A stretch of 64,000 nucleotides of DNA from Ditylenchus dipsaci (GCA_004194705.1 SADC01001192.1:292716-356715); one strand, 5' to 3'; counted from the stretch's first letter, positions 10,501-20,384 are shown. Numbers and translations: made by a program. Notes: a model not told the origin generated them from the sequence alone.

Positions 10501-10793
10501 TGTAGTTACAATAAAAATCACTTTACCACACAGCATTTGACTGGCACTCGCCCTGTCCAGCCCATAATTGGCATTTTGGGTCAGAGTCCACACAGCTGGC
10601 TCCAGAAAATTGGGAAGAGGACGAGAATGTTTGGGAAGGAGATGAGTTGAAAGAGTTTAAATCTTGAGCATTGATACCACAAATTAGAACAGCTAAAAAT
10701 ATGTAAATGTGTGTAATATTCGATCAAATCCAATAGCAACATACCAATCGAGACAAATTCACAAAGTTGGTGCGACAGGGATGATAATCGCAT
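4524..10793 (-). CDS. Cys-loop-type ligand-gated ion channel subunit with N-terminal ShKT domain
   Basis: Eight exons: 10793-10745, 10692-10527, 9122-8954, 8070-8014, 7836-7685, 7612-7358, 6217-5930, 4807-4524; about 473 residues. In order: signal peptide (VSIAVLICGINAQ), Ser-rich spacer, six-cysteine ShKT module at residues ~50-84 (C-VDSDPK-C, WAGQGEC, CRRSC-x2-C), an extracellular domain with MVLSWNDSKVVWD and WIQVWTPQLV as in acetylcholine receptor subunits, M1-M3 (317-402), and M4 at the C-terminus. Oddities: no cysteine at the first Cys-loop position before YPND, no vicinal CC pair, and no GEK at the M1-M2 turn (LIQP instead), so the channel-charge ring is lost. This fits divergent nematode orphan subunits; ion selectivity and ligand are unknown. 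Frame needs one extra base at ~7387 and ~6171 (homopolymers). The acceptor at 7612 is weak; 7628 is the alternative. Confidence 0.85.
4975..5535. repeat. Palindromic repeat in the last receptor intron, rich in GCCGTAAAAA units
   Basis: CCATCAAATGGCTATTTCAC at the left and its inverse near 5500 bound a ~450-bp stretch made of degenerate ~20-bp TTTTTCTGCCGTAAAAA-type units whose orientation flips in the middle. Low complexity on both strands; the open frames through it are by-products of the repeat. A fragment of the TACCGTATTT MITE follows at ~5533. Confidence 0.6.
6370..7197. repeat. Foldback repeat with poly-G ends (GGGGACTTTATATACGCATC)
   Basis: Starts with a run of ten or more G then AACTTTATATACGCATCGCC and ends with the inverted counterpart, GGCGATGCGTATATAAAG. 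A second copy, in which left and right inner parts are exchanged, is at 12612-13205. It contains direct segments (CGTCAGTTCCAGGATACTAC, TGATAGCTCAAATGAAAG) shared with 3.5 and 12.8 kb. Lies in the intron between the receptor exons at 7358 and 6217. Confidence 0.6.
8204..8462. repeat. Palindromic MITE, TACCGTA family, in receptor intron
   Basis: ATACCGTAAAACCTCTAATA at the left and the inverted form, TTTTACGG, at the right bound a ~255-bp element with an AAAATCGTGTTTGTGGCA / GCCAAAAACACGATTTTGAA inner palindrome. The same inner palindrome is reused in the MITE at 44.95 kb. Confidence 0.65.
8779..8940. repeat. Degenerate pogo-like MITE beside receptor exon
   Basis: TACTGTCGAGTATCTC at the left and GAGAATTGACTGTA at the right are inverted versions of the CAGTC-type ends. 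Inner units resemble CTCTAAATAACGCC, like the 55.4 kb copy. The right end stops about 14 bases short of the exon ending at 8954. Confidence 0.45.
9281..9525 (+). pseudogene. Mariner-like transposase C-terminal fragment
   Basis: The plus-strand frame reads YSPDLTPCDFFLWGWVRKH, the signature around the last catalytic aspartate of mariner-type DDE transposases. It continues after a frame change with ELHLKIKSVFNELPHEM and ends KRTVEALSKNI. Upstream catalytic residues are absent, so the fragment cannot be active. Confidence 0.75.
9545..10335. repeat. ~790-bp palindrome nested in the mariner-like element
   Basis: Left arm ~9545-9917 and right arm ~9953-10335 are near-perfect inverted copies separated by a ~35-bp loop. 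Inner direct repeats of ACATCGCAA occur in both arms. Not part of the mariner TIR, so it is probably a second, later insertion of a foldback element or a fold-over duplication. Confidence 0.75.
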
Positions 10794-11570
10794 CTAGACG
10801 ATCCTTAAACAATGATTATTAACTTTTATTATAAGATATTCTAAAGATTAATTAACACGCAAAAGGCCGTGTGTCCTGAACGATGCGTTTTTCGCAGAAT
10901 TTCACGCTGAACACGATGCTTGAAAAAAATTGTGGAAACAAGAGGGATTAGAACGGGTGAAACAGCTTCTGAAGTTAAATCACAAACTTCTTCATCTCTC
11001 CACACCTTTTAGCAAATCCTTGATTCTGACACTGGATTCGTGCTCAGCATAGTCTATTTACCTTTGAAGGACTATGTTCACGGTAATCTGGTGGTCCCCC
11101 GCCAATTCAAAAATTTTTCCTAATCGTTGATCTTCTGTAGGGATTTTTTAACTTGGTTTCTAACAAAAAAGGACCTAGAATTTAATTTTAGGTTTAGTTT
11201 TGTTAGAAACTTAATGAAAAAATTCGATTAGGGAAAACTTTTGAATTCGCGGGGGACCACCAGACCACCGTAAGTTGCACCGTGACCACCGCATGGTCCT
11301 TTAAACTGCTTTTAAAATACTAAAGTCACTGTAAATTTGAAATTCCGCTCAAGACAATAAACATTCCATTAAAAAACTTGGAAATCATTATTTGGACACA
11401 CAGCCTTTTACATGTTAAAAAAATTCGGACAGTTGTTGTTTTTGGTTTATCTTGGCGGGAAACAGGAATTTCGGTGAACACGCTTTTCAAACTCTCAGCC
11501 AAATTTTTCGCTCGACATCGCACACTTTAGTCGCACATGCTCTCTGCTTAGTACTGAAAATTCAGCAGGT
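10794..11570. other. Upstream region of the receptor gene with one TTAA-type MITE
   Basis: About 280 bp immediately upstream of the receptor start hold no recognisable promoter motif. Around 11071-11304 a MITE is seen: AAGGACTATGTTCACGGT...GGTGGTCCCCC at the left and the inverted GACCACCGCATGGTCCTTTAAA at the right. Its left TTAA is mutated. Confidence 0.5.
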
Positions 11571-11571
11571 A

Positions 11572-11719
11572 TACCGTATATGCTCTATTCATCGACCATG
11601 CGCTTATTGAAATATTGAAATCGTAAATCGAAAATGGCCATAACTCTAAAATCCTAGTCAAAAAAGCGAGGAGTGTGCGATTATTAGAGAGTGGGCGATT
11701 AATAGAGCATATACGGTAT
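11572..11719. repeat. Short palindromic MITE, TACCGTATATGC variant
   Basis: TACCGTATATGCTCTATTCA at the left and TAATAGAGCATATACGGTA at the right; about 148 bp in all. Smallest member of the TACCGTA group in the window. Confidence 0.65.
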
Positions 11720-12374
11720 ACGAGACATGGTCAGTAATAGAGCAAGATTTTTGGGTGAAACAAGTCTTCAGGTGATGTGAAGAATGATAAATTACCTAGA
11801 GGAACTTATTATTAATGTAGTTCCACCTACAAAACTACTTTTGTTTGCTTTATACTTATTTAAACAACGCTTGATCAAATCGCTGTTTTTAAAAACACTT
11901 AAAATAAAAAATTTATCAAAAAAACTCTGCAAAAGATATACAATTATGTTGACACCTCTAAAATGTTAATCCCACAAAATGGAAATTCTTTTAACCCAGT
12001 TTACACATCCACTAATTCCATCCAACGTGATCAGAAGAAAGTGAATGACAAAACAATAGAGGCTGCTGCTGAAAAAGGTTGGGTGAGGAGAAAAGAAAAC
12101 TCCGTTCCATAATTTCACCCACTACCATCACCTCCGTTTCGCTGTGATCCAGGAGTAGCAGCACCTAATTTTTGTTCCTTTCTCTTGTAGAGAAAAGACA
12201 AAAAAACAATGAGAGGAACAGAAAACATCATCCATTTTATCTAGTTTTTTTAGTAACCTACCCTATACCTCGCAAAAACATCAAATTTGATGCTCAGAAT
12301 CAAAATGGATTGGCTTTTTAATATCATTAAAAAAGTATAAAATTTTGATGCTGTTTTGGTGCTTATATTGGGTA
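11720..12374. other. AT-rich intergenic sequence, no gene recognised
   Basis: No family-level similarity or splice-consistent exon seen on either strand. Confidence 0.4.
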
Positions 12375-12616
12375 TTAAAGGGCCTGACCTCTTCCTACTC
12401 GGTGGTCCCCCGCCAATTCAAAAATTTTCCCTTGATCATTGGACTTCTGTACGGATTTTTCCGCTAGGTTTCTAACAAAACTAAGCCTAAAATTTGATTT
12501 CAGGCCTAGTTTTGTTAGAAACGTGGCGGAAAAATCCGTACAGAAGTCCAATGATCGAGGAAAAATTTTTGAATTGGCGGGGGACCACCGAGTAGGAAGA
12601 GGTCAGGCCCTTTAAA
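12375..12616. repeat. TTAA-flanked MITE, nearly perfect hairpin
   Basis: TTAAAGGGCCTGACCTCTTC at the left; the right end is its complement, ending in CCCTTTAAA. The arms pair over nearly the full length, including CGGTGGTCCCCCGCCAATTC and GTACGGATTTTTCCGC, around a central TTTCTAACAAAAC palindrome. Arm identity suggests this is one of the younger copies. The poly-G foldback repeat starts directly at its right TTTAAA. Confidence 0.75.
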
Positions 12617-13205
12617 GGGGGGGGGGACTTTATATACGCATCGCCTTAGGTCACCGGTCCGACTACCACTGGCTTTAGTGTCAAAATGTAGCCAAGGTTC
12701 TGGACTTTCATTTAAGCTATCATACAGATGAAAAGTTAGTATAAAGTTACAGCTCAAATATAAAAAACGTTGAACCACGTCCAATTCGATGAAATCTTCA
12801 TAGGACTATCCAAGAACATTTCAGTAGTATCCTGGAAGTGACATTTTTTCGCAATTTTAATTTACACACTCATTTGCAACCTTACACTCAAAATGTAGCC
12901 CTGCTTCTTGCCGTCATTTTCAGCATACGGTTGTATAAAATAATGTAAATTGAAGTCGCAAAAATCTCAGTTCCTAGTACGCATCATTTTGGCTGGTTTC
13001 CTTTAATTTTGGTAGTCATTGCCAAAAATCGCAAAATTGAAGCAGTTTCTGACAGCAAAGCAGTGCTGAAAATGGTTGCAATCGATTGCTCGATGATTTT
13101 TGGACCTAATAGTAAAAAAACTTACTAAAAAAGTAAATTAAGATACCCCCAGAGAGACTTGAACTTTCGACGATAGGCGATGCGTATATAAAGTTCCCCC
13201 CCCCT
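12612..13205. repeat. Poly-G-ended foldback repeat, second copy
   Basis: Same family as 6370-7197: GGGGGGACTTTATATACGCA near 12620 and the inverted GATGCGTATATAAAGTTCCC at 13190-13201. It shares long inner segments with the first copy in inverted order. Confidence 0.65.
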
Positions 13206-14545
13206 TTTAACATAAGTTCCATGAACGCTCGTATGACTGTTTTTGATGAAATTTTTGTAATCTGATCTCTAAGACTCATATTATTTTGGGCACTTATTTA
13301 CTTGGGGGGGGGGCGCATTTTTTACTAATTTGTAAATCATGTTTAAACGACTCCTAAGTAATTTTATATGCTTAAAACGATAAAAAGTTATTTTCGGACA
13401 GTTTGCTACATAAAAAATGGATTTTCAAAAAACCTTTTTTGACCAAAATGTGACCTTTTGCCTTGGGGAACCAAAAGGAAACTCTTCATCCGGCAGAAAA
13501 AGTTTGCGGTAAAGCGCATCCAGATTAAACCTTTAAGCTGTTCCATTGTTCTTCTCTAACAAAGCAAACTGAACTAAAAAGAGGACTTAGATGAATATCC
13601 AAAAGATGGAATTTGAACATAGTTTTGTTAACTGGGCCTACCGCATAAAGAAACTCTGGTATGCATGCTTTTTCATGCATCCAGAGTCACTTTCGAGTGA
13701 TTTGTGTCTAAGGTATGTGGGTGTGCGCATCTCAACCCAAGCAACCAAGCCCCTGCGCCCCTTCGGGGCGCAGGGGATTGGTTGGTTAGAGATGCGCGCG
13801 CGCACTTACCTTAGACATAATTCTGAGCAAGACTCTTGATCAAAAATGCATTAAGCGACTCTTTTTGCCCAGCTCCAGTGACCAAAACGCGGTAGAATCC
13901 TTAATACAAGGTGTTTTGCCTTGGTCCCCAAGGCAATAAGTCTTATTTTGGCCAAAGAATTTTTTTTCAAAAATCTATTTTTTACGTGGAAAAGTGTCAG
14001 AAAACAACTTTTTAATCGTTTTAAGCATATAAAAATTACTTAGAAGTCGTTTAAACATGATTTACAAATGTGCAAAAAATGCGCCGCCCCAAGTACATAA
14101 GTTCCTTATTTTGTTTACGAATTGTGATTTTCCTCAATCCAAATGAAGAAAATCGATTAAAAAATTGCATTGTTTTGTCTTGGTTCCCTGGAGGCCATTT
14201 ATCAAAAAGGTATTACGTGGTAATTCAAGTGTTCATCATCTCCAATGCAATTTGAAATATATGGCAGTCGATTTTACCGTTTATGATTAGTTTTCGAGCA
14301 CTCTGATCACAAATGCACTGTCACTATTCCGGGATCGCTGTTTCCAATGAAAAATGAAAATTCAGTTTTATAGGTTAATGAATTACCTCTAGGGGACCAC
14401 GGCAAAACAATGCAAATCTTTTATCTCGATTTTCTTCATTCTAATAGAGAGAAACCACAATTTGTAAACAAAATAATACGAGAGATCAGAATTTAAAGAT
14501 CTCAGCAAAAACAGTTACACGAGCGTTCCTGCAACTTATGTTAAT
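13205..14545. repeat. Large foldback element with UUCG-hairpin core
   Basis: Outer arms contain CGAACGCTCGTATGACTG-like sequence near 13220 and the inverted ACACGAGCGTTC near 14520, then GGACAGTTTGCTACATAAAA versus TTTTTTACGTGGAAAAGTGT further in. The core at 13640-13860 is the conserved set of three hairpins, here with inner stem CCCCTGCGCCCC-TTCG-GGGCGCAGGGG. No protein-coding capacity. Confidence 0.7.
13640..13860 (+). other. Conserved three-hairpin core with UUCG loops
   Basis: Hairpin 1: CTCTGGTATGCATGC / GCATGCATCCAGAG. Hairpin 2: TCACT-TTCG-AGTGA. Hairpin 3: a long stem starting GTCTAAGGTATGTG and closing CACTTACCTTAGAC, capped by CCCC-TTCG-GGGG. Copies near 2850-3050, 50540-50740 and 57990-58200 keep all three with paired substitutions. 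The tops are UUCG tetraloops, which favour RNA folding, but the same pattern could be a DNA hairpin of a mobile element. Confidence 0.6.
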
Positions 14546-14923
14546 ACCCAATATTTTAAACGTGAAAATTCGAATTTTGATGCTAATAAACAAATTTAAC
14601 GCCTTTGCGAACTATTACCCAATCTTCCACGGTTTTGAATGTAGACGGACAGAATTTCAACTAAAACTTTCAAACTCAGGTCTCTTCGACCCAACTTTCG
14701 ACTCAAAATGCATCGGGCGATCTATTTAGCTTTTTAAAGGGCTATATTTTGTAAGAGACCATTTAAGTTGGTTTTCAATTGTTTTCAATTTGTAGAATTG
14801 CTTTTGAAACCAAATGCCAAGACCAATTTTCATACAAGCTTTTAGTGAATCAAAAGAGAAAATATCGAGTCTATGAAAAAGTTCAAAAGTGAGTTTTTTG
14901 GAGCGATTTCTTTGTGTGGCAAT
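14546..14923. other. AT-rich sequence downstream of RAD23, no gene recognised
   Basis: Contains no recognised exon. Presumably includes the RAD23 3' untranslated region on the minus strand; no clear AATAAA was found close to the stop. Confidence 0.4.
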
Positions 14924-17900
14924 TCACTGTCGATCAGCTCCCTCCTCCTCCATTTGCTGCAGAATATAGTTGGCTGCCAGAGCCTCATCTTTATCGCAGG
15001 CAAAATAGGCTTCTATGCACAGTATTCGGGCAAACCAAAGGCTTGCAGCTGAATATTGTCATTTTAGTTTAGCTGTTACTGATACTAACCGACAAAAAAA
15101 CCTACATTAGTTACAGCAGCTTGGTCAGCTTCACTCAGTTCCTGTGGTTGCTGGGTGACTGCAGCAGGGCTACGGTTGATTGTTAGAAGTTTCAGCAGCA
15201 ATCTTGTTAAAACAGTCTTCGATGCCCTTAATGATAGCTTCTGGGTCAAATTGTGCGATTCGGCCACCCAACAACTGCAGAAAAACGATGGGGTCTTCAC
15301 GAATAGACCGCATCAACTCTGTTAATAATTGGGTTAGTGCTGTATTTATTAACACTCCGACGGTCATGCGTTACAAATAGAACTGCAGGCGAGTACATGA
15401 CACTTCTGTCACGGACATTTCTGTCCCGACACTTCTGTCCCATTTCCAAATTACTTTAACTTAATTTTTTTTCATGTAAAGACTCTTATCATTTAAATAT
15501 TTTATTGTATAATTCAATCTCAGTTCTACTGGATGATCCATCCACCAACCAAACCAAGTGGTCGACCACTTGAAGCAAAAAAAATTAATTTTTTGGGTTC
15601 CAAAATCTGTTTTCTGGACTAATTCTGGCATGCTGAACATGGTTTGACAGTAATGAAATCACGTTTTATCGAGAAATTTTTGAGTTATCGCATATTTTGA
15701 TTTTTATACATTAAAAGTTCACAATAACTGAAAAATTTCTGGATAAAACGTGATTTCACTACTATCAAACCATCTTCAGCACCCCGAATTAGTCCAGAAA
15801 ACAGGTTTTAAAGGGGCATGATCGTGCCCGATGGGGAGAAAAGGCGCGAACCAGCAGTTCTTTTCTTTCTCGATAATTTTTTCAATCGTTCTCGTCTAGA
15901 TTTTTTAAGTTTTCTGTCTAGTTTTTAAAAACAGTATAAGGTCATCTATATCAGATTTCACGCAGAACGAGTGAAAAATGGGAGGATTCGAAAAAATTTG
16001 AAAAAAACTGCTGGTTCGCGCCTTAACGCACGGGCATGCCCCTTTAAACCCAAAAAAACGCAAAAAAATTTGATCCAAGTGGACGACCACTTGGTTTTGT
16101 TGTACCCAGGTAGTCGTACTCAGATTAGAGAACTCAGGTATTGTAGTGGTGGTACCGGGTATTGATATTTTTGTTTAAAGAGTTCCTATGATTAAAAATG
16201 TCTTTTGATAATCCAACCTCAGTTCTACTGGATAATCCATGCAACAACTAAACCAAGTGGCCGTCCACTTGGATCAAAATATCTTTTACGTTTTTCGGGT
16301 TCCAAAACCTATTTTCTGGACTAATTCGGGCATGCTTAATACGCTTTAATAGTAGTAAAATTCCGTTTTCCGGGTATTTTTCGAGTTTCGGCTAATAATT
16401 GATTTTACCGAAATCATTTATTCCCTAAAACTCAAAAATACTCGAGAAAACGGCATTTTACCACTGTCAAACCATCTTCAGCATGCCGAGTCAGTCCAGA
16501 AAATAGGTTTTGGACCCCGAAAAACGTAAAAGATATTTTGATCCAAGTGGACGGCCACCTGGTTTAGTTGGTTCAAAAAATTTAAATTCCCGCAAAGTTT
16601 TCACTGAAAGTGAAAGTGAGAGTCAGAAAAGTCATTGGGTACACTGAAAGGGAGAGTGCGAGTGAGAGCGCCAGCTCCATACCACCACGTGGATACCCTA
16701 AGGGATAGGAAACTACTCCAGAACTAGGGCTACTTCAAGTCAAATAGCTGTTTTAGCATTATCAAACCGTGTTCAGGACACGATTCTGGATAGGCTAAAT
16801 GATTTTTAGCTACTTTCGGCTCAATCCAAAATTTCGGATTCTGGGGTGGATATCCATTTAGGTAAGGTACCAGGTAGTTACCCTATTCATCCTGAGACTA
16901 GGTGGCCTTCTTAATACCAGTTTGACTTTAACTTAAGAAAAAGTAAGGTCTGCTACCACCAGGATTTGAACCTGTAACCTCAAAATTTTGAGGTGGGATT
17001 CACCAGGGGAGAATTTACCGGACCATGGATTTACCGCGGTGGAATTTACCGCCTCCTTGAAATCCCTTGAAAATTCGATCTTTTTATGGCCTTTGTGAGT
17101 ATCGATGTTAAAATTATAATAAAAATCGATAATGGGACAGAAGTGTCGGGACAGAACTGTCCGGGACAGAACTGTCCGGGACAGAAGTGTCCGGGACAGA
17201 ACTGTCCGGGACAGAACTGTCGGGAAAGAAGTGTCGGGACAGAAATGTCCGGGACAGAAGTGTCCGGATCCCCTGCAGGCGCAAAATTTCACGCTGAACA
17301 TTGTAGCTAAAAAAATTTTGGAATCAGTTGGGTTTCCAACGGGTAAAACCGCCTCTGAAGTCGTATCATCAACTTTTTATTTTTTATCACCTTTTGGCAA
17401 ATCCTCAATTCTGACACCGGATTCGTGCTCAGCGTAGTTGATTTACTTGTGAAACTGCTTTTAAAATATTTAAGTCTCTTCAAATAGCGAATTCTGTACA
17501 ACACAAAAAGCATTAAAATAGTGAATTTCGGGATTTTTACGAAAGCAAATATTTTTTGTCTTGAGCGGAATTCGAAATGTGACAGTGACTTAGACATTTT
17601 AAAAGCAGTTTCACAAGTAAATCGACTATGCTGAGCACGAATTCAGTGTCAGGATGAAAAATTTGCTAAAAGGTAAAGAGAGTTGAAGAAGTTGGTGATG
17701 CAACTTCGGAGGCTGATTTACCCGTTGGAAACACACCTGTTTTCAAAAATTTTAAGCCACCGTGTTCAGCGTGTAATTCTGCCTATGTAGTTCTATTTGT
17801 AACACATGACCGTTGGAGTGTTAATGATAAGGCGGATTTACTTGGATTAACAGCTGCTATTTCCTGGAGTACTTGCAACAGCATGGCTGGATTTTCATTG

Positions 17901-19391
17901 ACCTGTAATTCGACAAGCATATGAAACCGGTTAAATAAGTTTAGATTTTTACTTGTTCTCGGATTTGTTGGAAAGCCGTGCTGTCGGCCAAATGGTCCAG
18001 TCTATTTTTAGAGGTTTGTTCCGGCTCTAAAGTTAGCTTATTTGATTACAAAATTCCAAAACACGTATTTCATTTTAGTGTCTGACCTAACATTTCTGCT
18101 GGAATATTGTCTGGTATGCCAGAACACAGATATTCCACAGCTCTGGCTGCGTCGAAGAAAGCAGCTTTTAGAGCTTTTTGAACTTCTTCTCTCGGATAAC
18201 CCATGCCTTCCAAACTATCTATAGTCGACTGCTGCTCTGTAAATTTTAGGTTTATAAAATACGGTCAACCCTCCATATAATGACACCCCAGAGACCGAGC
18301 GAATAAACCGATGTATATAGTGTTAGTGAAGTGTTTCATATCAAGGCTACAATTTTTTAAAGTGTATAAAGCATGACCCAACCACCTCTGGTTTGTAGCC
18401 GGTCCCCAGTGGGGGTACTTAGAAGGTGGTAAACAGTTGAAAGTACCAAGGATGGGGTACTCAAGTGGTAGTACCTAGGTGAGAGTATCCAGGTAGAGGT
18501 AACTAGGAGGTGGTACTCTGAAGGTGTTACCCAGGTGGGAGTACCCAGGAGGCGATATCCAGGTAAGTATGATCAAGATGTGGTAGCCAGGGGAAGTACC
18601 AAGAGGGGGCACTTAGGCAGTGGTACCTAGGCGATATTCAGGTGGGAGTACTGAAGATGTGGTACTCAGCGAGGAGTACCCGATGCGGCCTTTGGCCTTA
18701 GCGCCTTTTTCGGTTAACAATGATAGGGTTTATATTAGGATTAAGAAAGAAAGGCAATTTTAAACCGAGTTTATATTGAATTACTCAATTGATATGGTAA
18801 AACTAAGAGTTGGGTTAACACCTGTCGACGAATTGACCGTCAACTAATTCACCTAGAGCCCTAAAACCTAGTCTATTTTTTAGAGCTCAGCCGGAAATGA
18901 AAAACTAGACCAATACACTTGTTTCAACTGATATAAATAGACCAGTACCGGGGTCAAGTTAGCGGTCGGCTTAACTTGAGTCTTGGGCTCCGCTTGGTTT
19001 GAAGAGGTGGACGCGGATTCGGCAGGGCGATTGTATTTCTAAAACAATTAGGTAAGTTAACACGACAAAAATTAATTAAGTTGCAGGTAAATAAAGTAAA
19101 CCTGCATGGAAAGGACCACAATGAACTTGGTTGAGTCTAGAGTCTTTAAACTGTCTATAGTGTCCGTGTCTTCAAGTATTTTTCCGTTGAAAATAAGTTT
19201 TGTTTGTCGGCAGGGAATGTGACCAGGTCAATTTCATTTTCAATTCGCTTCTTGATGTTTCCAATCTGAAATTAAGTAGACACGTATCCTAATAAGGATA
19301 GCTCAGCACAAAACCAACACACCTGGGCAGTCTCTTCTAGCTCCAAAGTAAATTCTTGGCTGCTCAACAACTTGAATCTCACGGTTTTCAT
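14924..19391 (-). CDS. rad-23: RAD23-type ubiquitin receptor / DNA repair protein
   Basis: Eight exons: 19391-19323, 19265-19102, 19038-18976, 18234-18087, 18026-17953, 17902-17842, 15339-15106, 15048-14924; about 312 residues. Domains in order: ubiquitin-like (MKTVRFKLLSSQEFTLEL, then KLIFNGKILED, residues 1-78), UBA1 (SLEGMGYPREEVQKALKAAF with AVEYL, ~100-140), XPC-binding STI1-like domain (AFQQIREQVNENPAMLLQVL, ~165-215), UBA2 (QAFGLPEY then IEAYFACDKDEALAANYIL, ~262-308). RAD23 carries ubiquitylated cargo to the proteasome and stabilises XPC in nucleotide-excision repair. Phases agree across all junctions only if single or double bases are restored at ~19199 (A-run), ~15173 and ~15016. 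Conserved residues on both sides of each break argue for sequence errors rather than decay. The start is the only ATG fitting the UBL beta strand. Confidence 0.9.
15555..16105. repeat. CCAAGTGG foldback element interrupted by a TTAA-type MITE, in RAD23 intron 6
   Basis: Outer ends carry CCAAGTGGTCGACCACTTG at the left and CCAAGTGGACGACCACTTGG at the right, each a short palindrome. Inside, GACTAATTC/GAATTAGTC and TTTGACAGTAATGAAATCACG pair with the right half. At 15807-16048 a complete MITE (AAAGGGGCATGATCG ... CATGCCCCTTTAAA) splits the right arm. The order of insertion is therefore CCAAGTGG element first, MITE second. Confidence 0.7.
16245..16572. repeat. CCAAGTGG foldback element, intact copy
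   Basis: CCAAGTGGCCGTCCACTTGG at the left and CCAAGTGGACGGCCACCTGG at the right. Arms pair through TTTTGGACCCGAAAAACGT and GGCATGC toward a centre near 16405. About 330 bp. Other copies: 35090-35475 (with tRNA-like ends), 41220-41525, 48285-48605 and 57720-58740 (interrupted). Confidence 0.7.
17145..17272. repeat. 16-bp tandem array of GTCCGGGACAGAA(C/G)T
   Basis: Seven to eight units of ~16 bp with G/C and A/C variants. Each unit contains the near-palindrome GGACAGAACTGTCC. The related unit GACACTTCTGTCCC occurs at 15405-15445 in inverted orientation, so the two flank ~1.7 kb of intron and may be the ends of a larger element. A GGGAAAG variant is at 1868-1935. Confidence 0.7.
18395..18690. 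repeat. Degenerate GTACCCAGGTGG(G/T)A minisatellite in RAD23 intron 3
   Basis: About 16-18 units of 15-18 bp with the consensus GGTACCCAGGTGGGAGTA, heavily diverged. Similar GGTA-type units are scattered at 1540, 16.7, 35.0, 55.1 and 57.6 kb. No coding potential. Confidence 0.6.
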
Positions 19392-19689
19392 AGCTATTAA
19401 GAGTATTGACTAAGAGACTAAGATTGACTATTGACAAGAGAAGTGAAATAAATATAAATATTTTTTTGAGGAGTCTTATCTAATCGAGAAAGTCTAACAT
19501 ATAAAAAATGTTATTCTCGCAACCTAGATTTAGTCATCATTTTTGTTGTGAAATATTTTGGTTTTCAACATTTTTGTGCGTTCTTGTTAAAAATGAGCAG
19601 ATTCAAAAATGATATTGTTTGCAAACATTATTCGGTATGTGAAACTCAGAGATGGAACCCAGTGTTATAAATCTTAGAATTACGGCACC

Positions 19690-20160
19690 GGCACCAGCTC
19701 ACGGCACCGGTGCGGTGCTGTGAGCTGCCGGTACCGCACCGGTGTCACTCACAACACAGATGGAAACCGGGCAAGAGCTATGACGGCTCTATATGCATTC
19801 GCGCCCACCCTAAGAAAATATGCCTTAGTCCCACTGTTGGTTTTTTGGAAAATTTTTCTTCTTCGAAAAGTCTTCAAAAAAGTTTATTTATACTTTTTAA
19901 TTATTTTCACACAAAATAAGTTTTTTGGTAAAAAAAATTCCTGATGATTTCGGATTTTTTTTTTGAAATTTATCAAAAGCATCAAATGCACATTTTGCGT
20001 CAAAAATGTATATTTTTCCAGCAAATAAATCAGTGTTCATTAACACTTTTGGCGACTTTTTCAAGAAAAAAATTTGTTCCAAAAAATGGACAGGGGGACC
20101 AAGGCATATTTTTTTGGGGTGGGCGCGAATGCATATAGAGCTGCTATGACTATATGAGCG
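19690..20160. repeat. Foldback repeat upstream of RAD23
   Basis: Starts with a GC-rich patch of GGCACCGG-type units (19681-19745). Then GCTCTATATGCATTCGCGCC at ~19786 pairs with GGGCGCGAATGCATATAGAG at ~20122. Inside, TATGCCTTAGTCCC pairs with ACCAAGGCATAT. Non-coding. Confidence 0.6.
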
Positions 20161-20384
20161 CCAATGGAAACATCCGCTTCCTTTCATGTTCCCCATTTTT
20201 TAGAAAATCATCCTCATATCCATGGCTATCGGAAAAACTTAACGGGCCATGTTTACATCAGTAGGATCTTGAAGCAAGGGTATAAAAATTCCGACCCTAG
20301 TTTTTACAATTTAGAAAATAGTTTGGGGTTGTTAGATACCTTAAAAAAGACATTTTGCAAAAATCTCGAAAAATGGATACGTAT

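Larger units (their letters stand above)
9144..10502. mobile_element. Mariner/Tc1-like element filling receptor intron 2
   Basis: Both ends are inverted copies: CAGGGTGGCC with GGAATGTGTAATTTTGCC-type continuation at the left, and its complement ending GGGCCACCTTG at the right. Each is flanked by TA (9142-9143 and 10503-10504), the target duplication expected for Tc1/mariner. The homology extends well over 150 bp into each end. A piece of transposase survives at 9281-9525, and a ~790-bp palindrome occupies 9545-10335. The left end is only ~22 bp from the splice acceptor at 9122, so the element makes up almost the whole intron. A shorter relative (GTGGCC ends) is at 24545-25031. Confidence 0.8.

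Noticed and set aside
13640..13860. Spliced-leader RNA gene, because of the CTAAGGTAAGTG donor-like stem
   Set aside because: The donor-like site is buried in a stem, there is no Sm-site-like AATTTTTGG in the right place that I can identify, and copies lie inside foldback elements.
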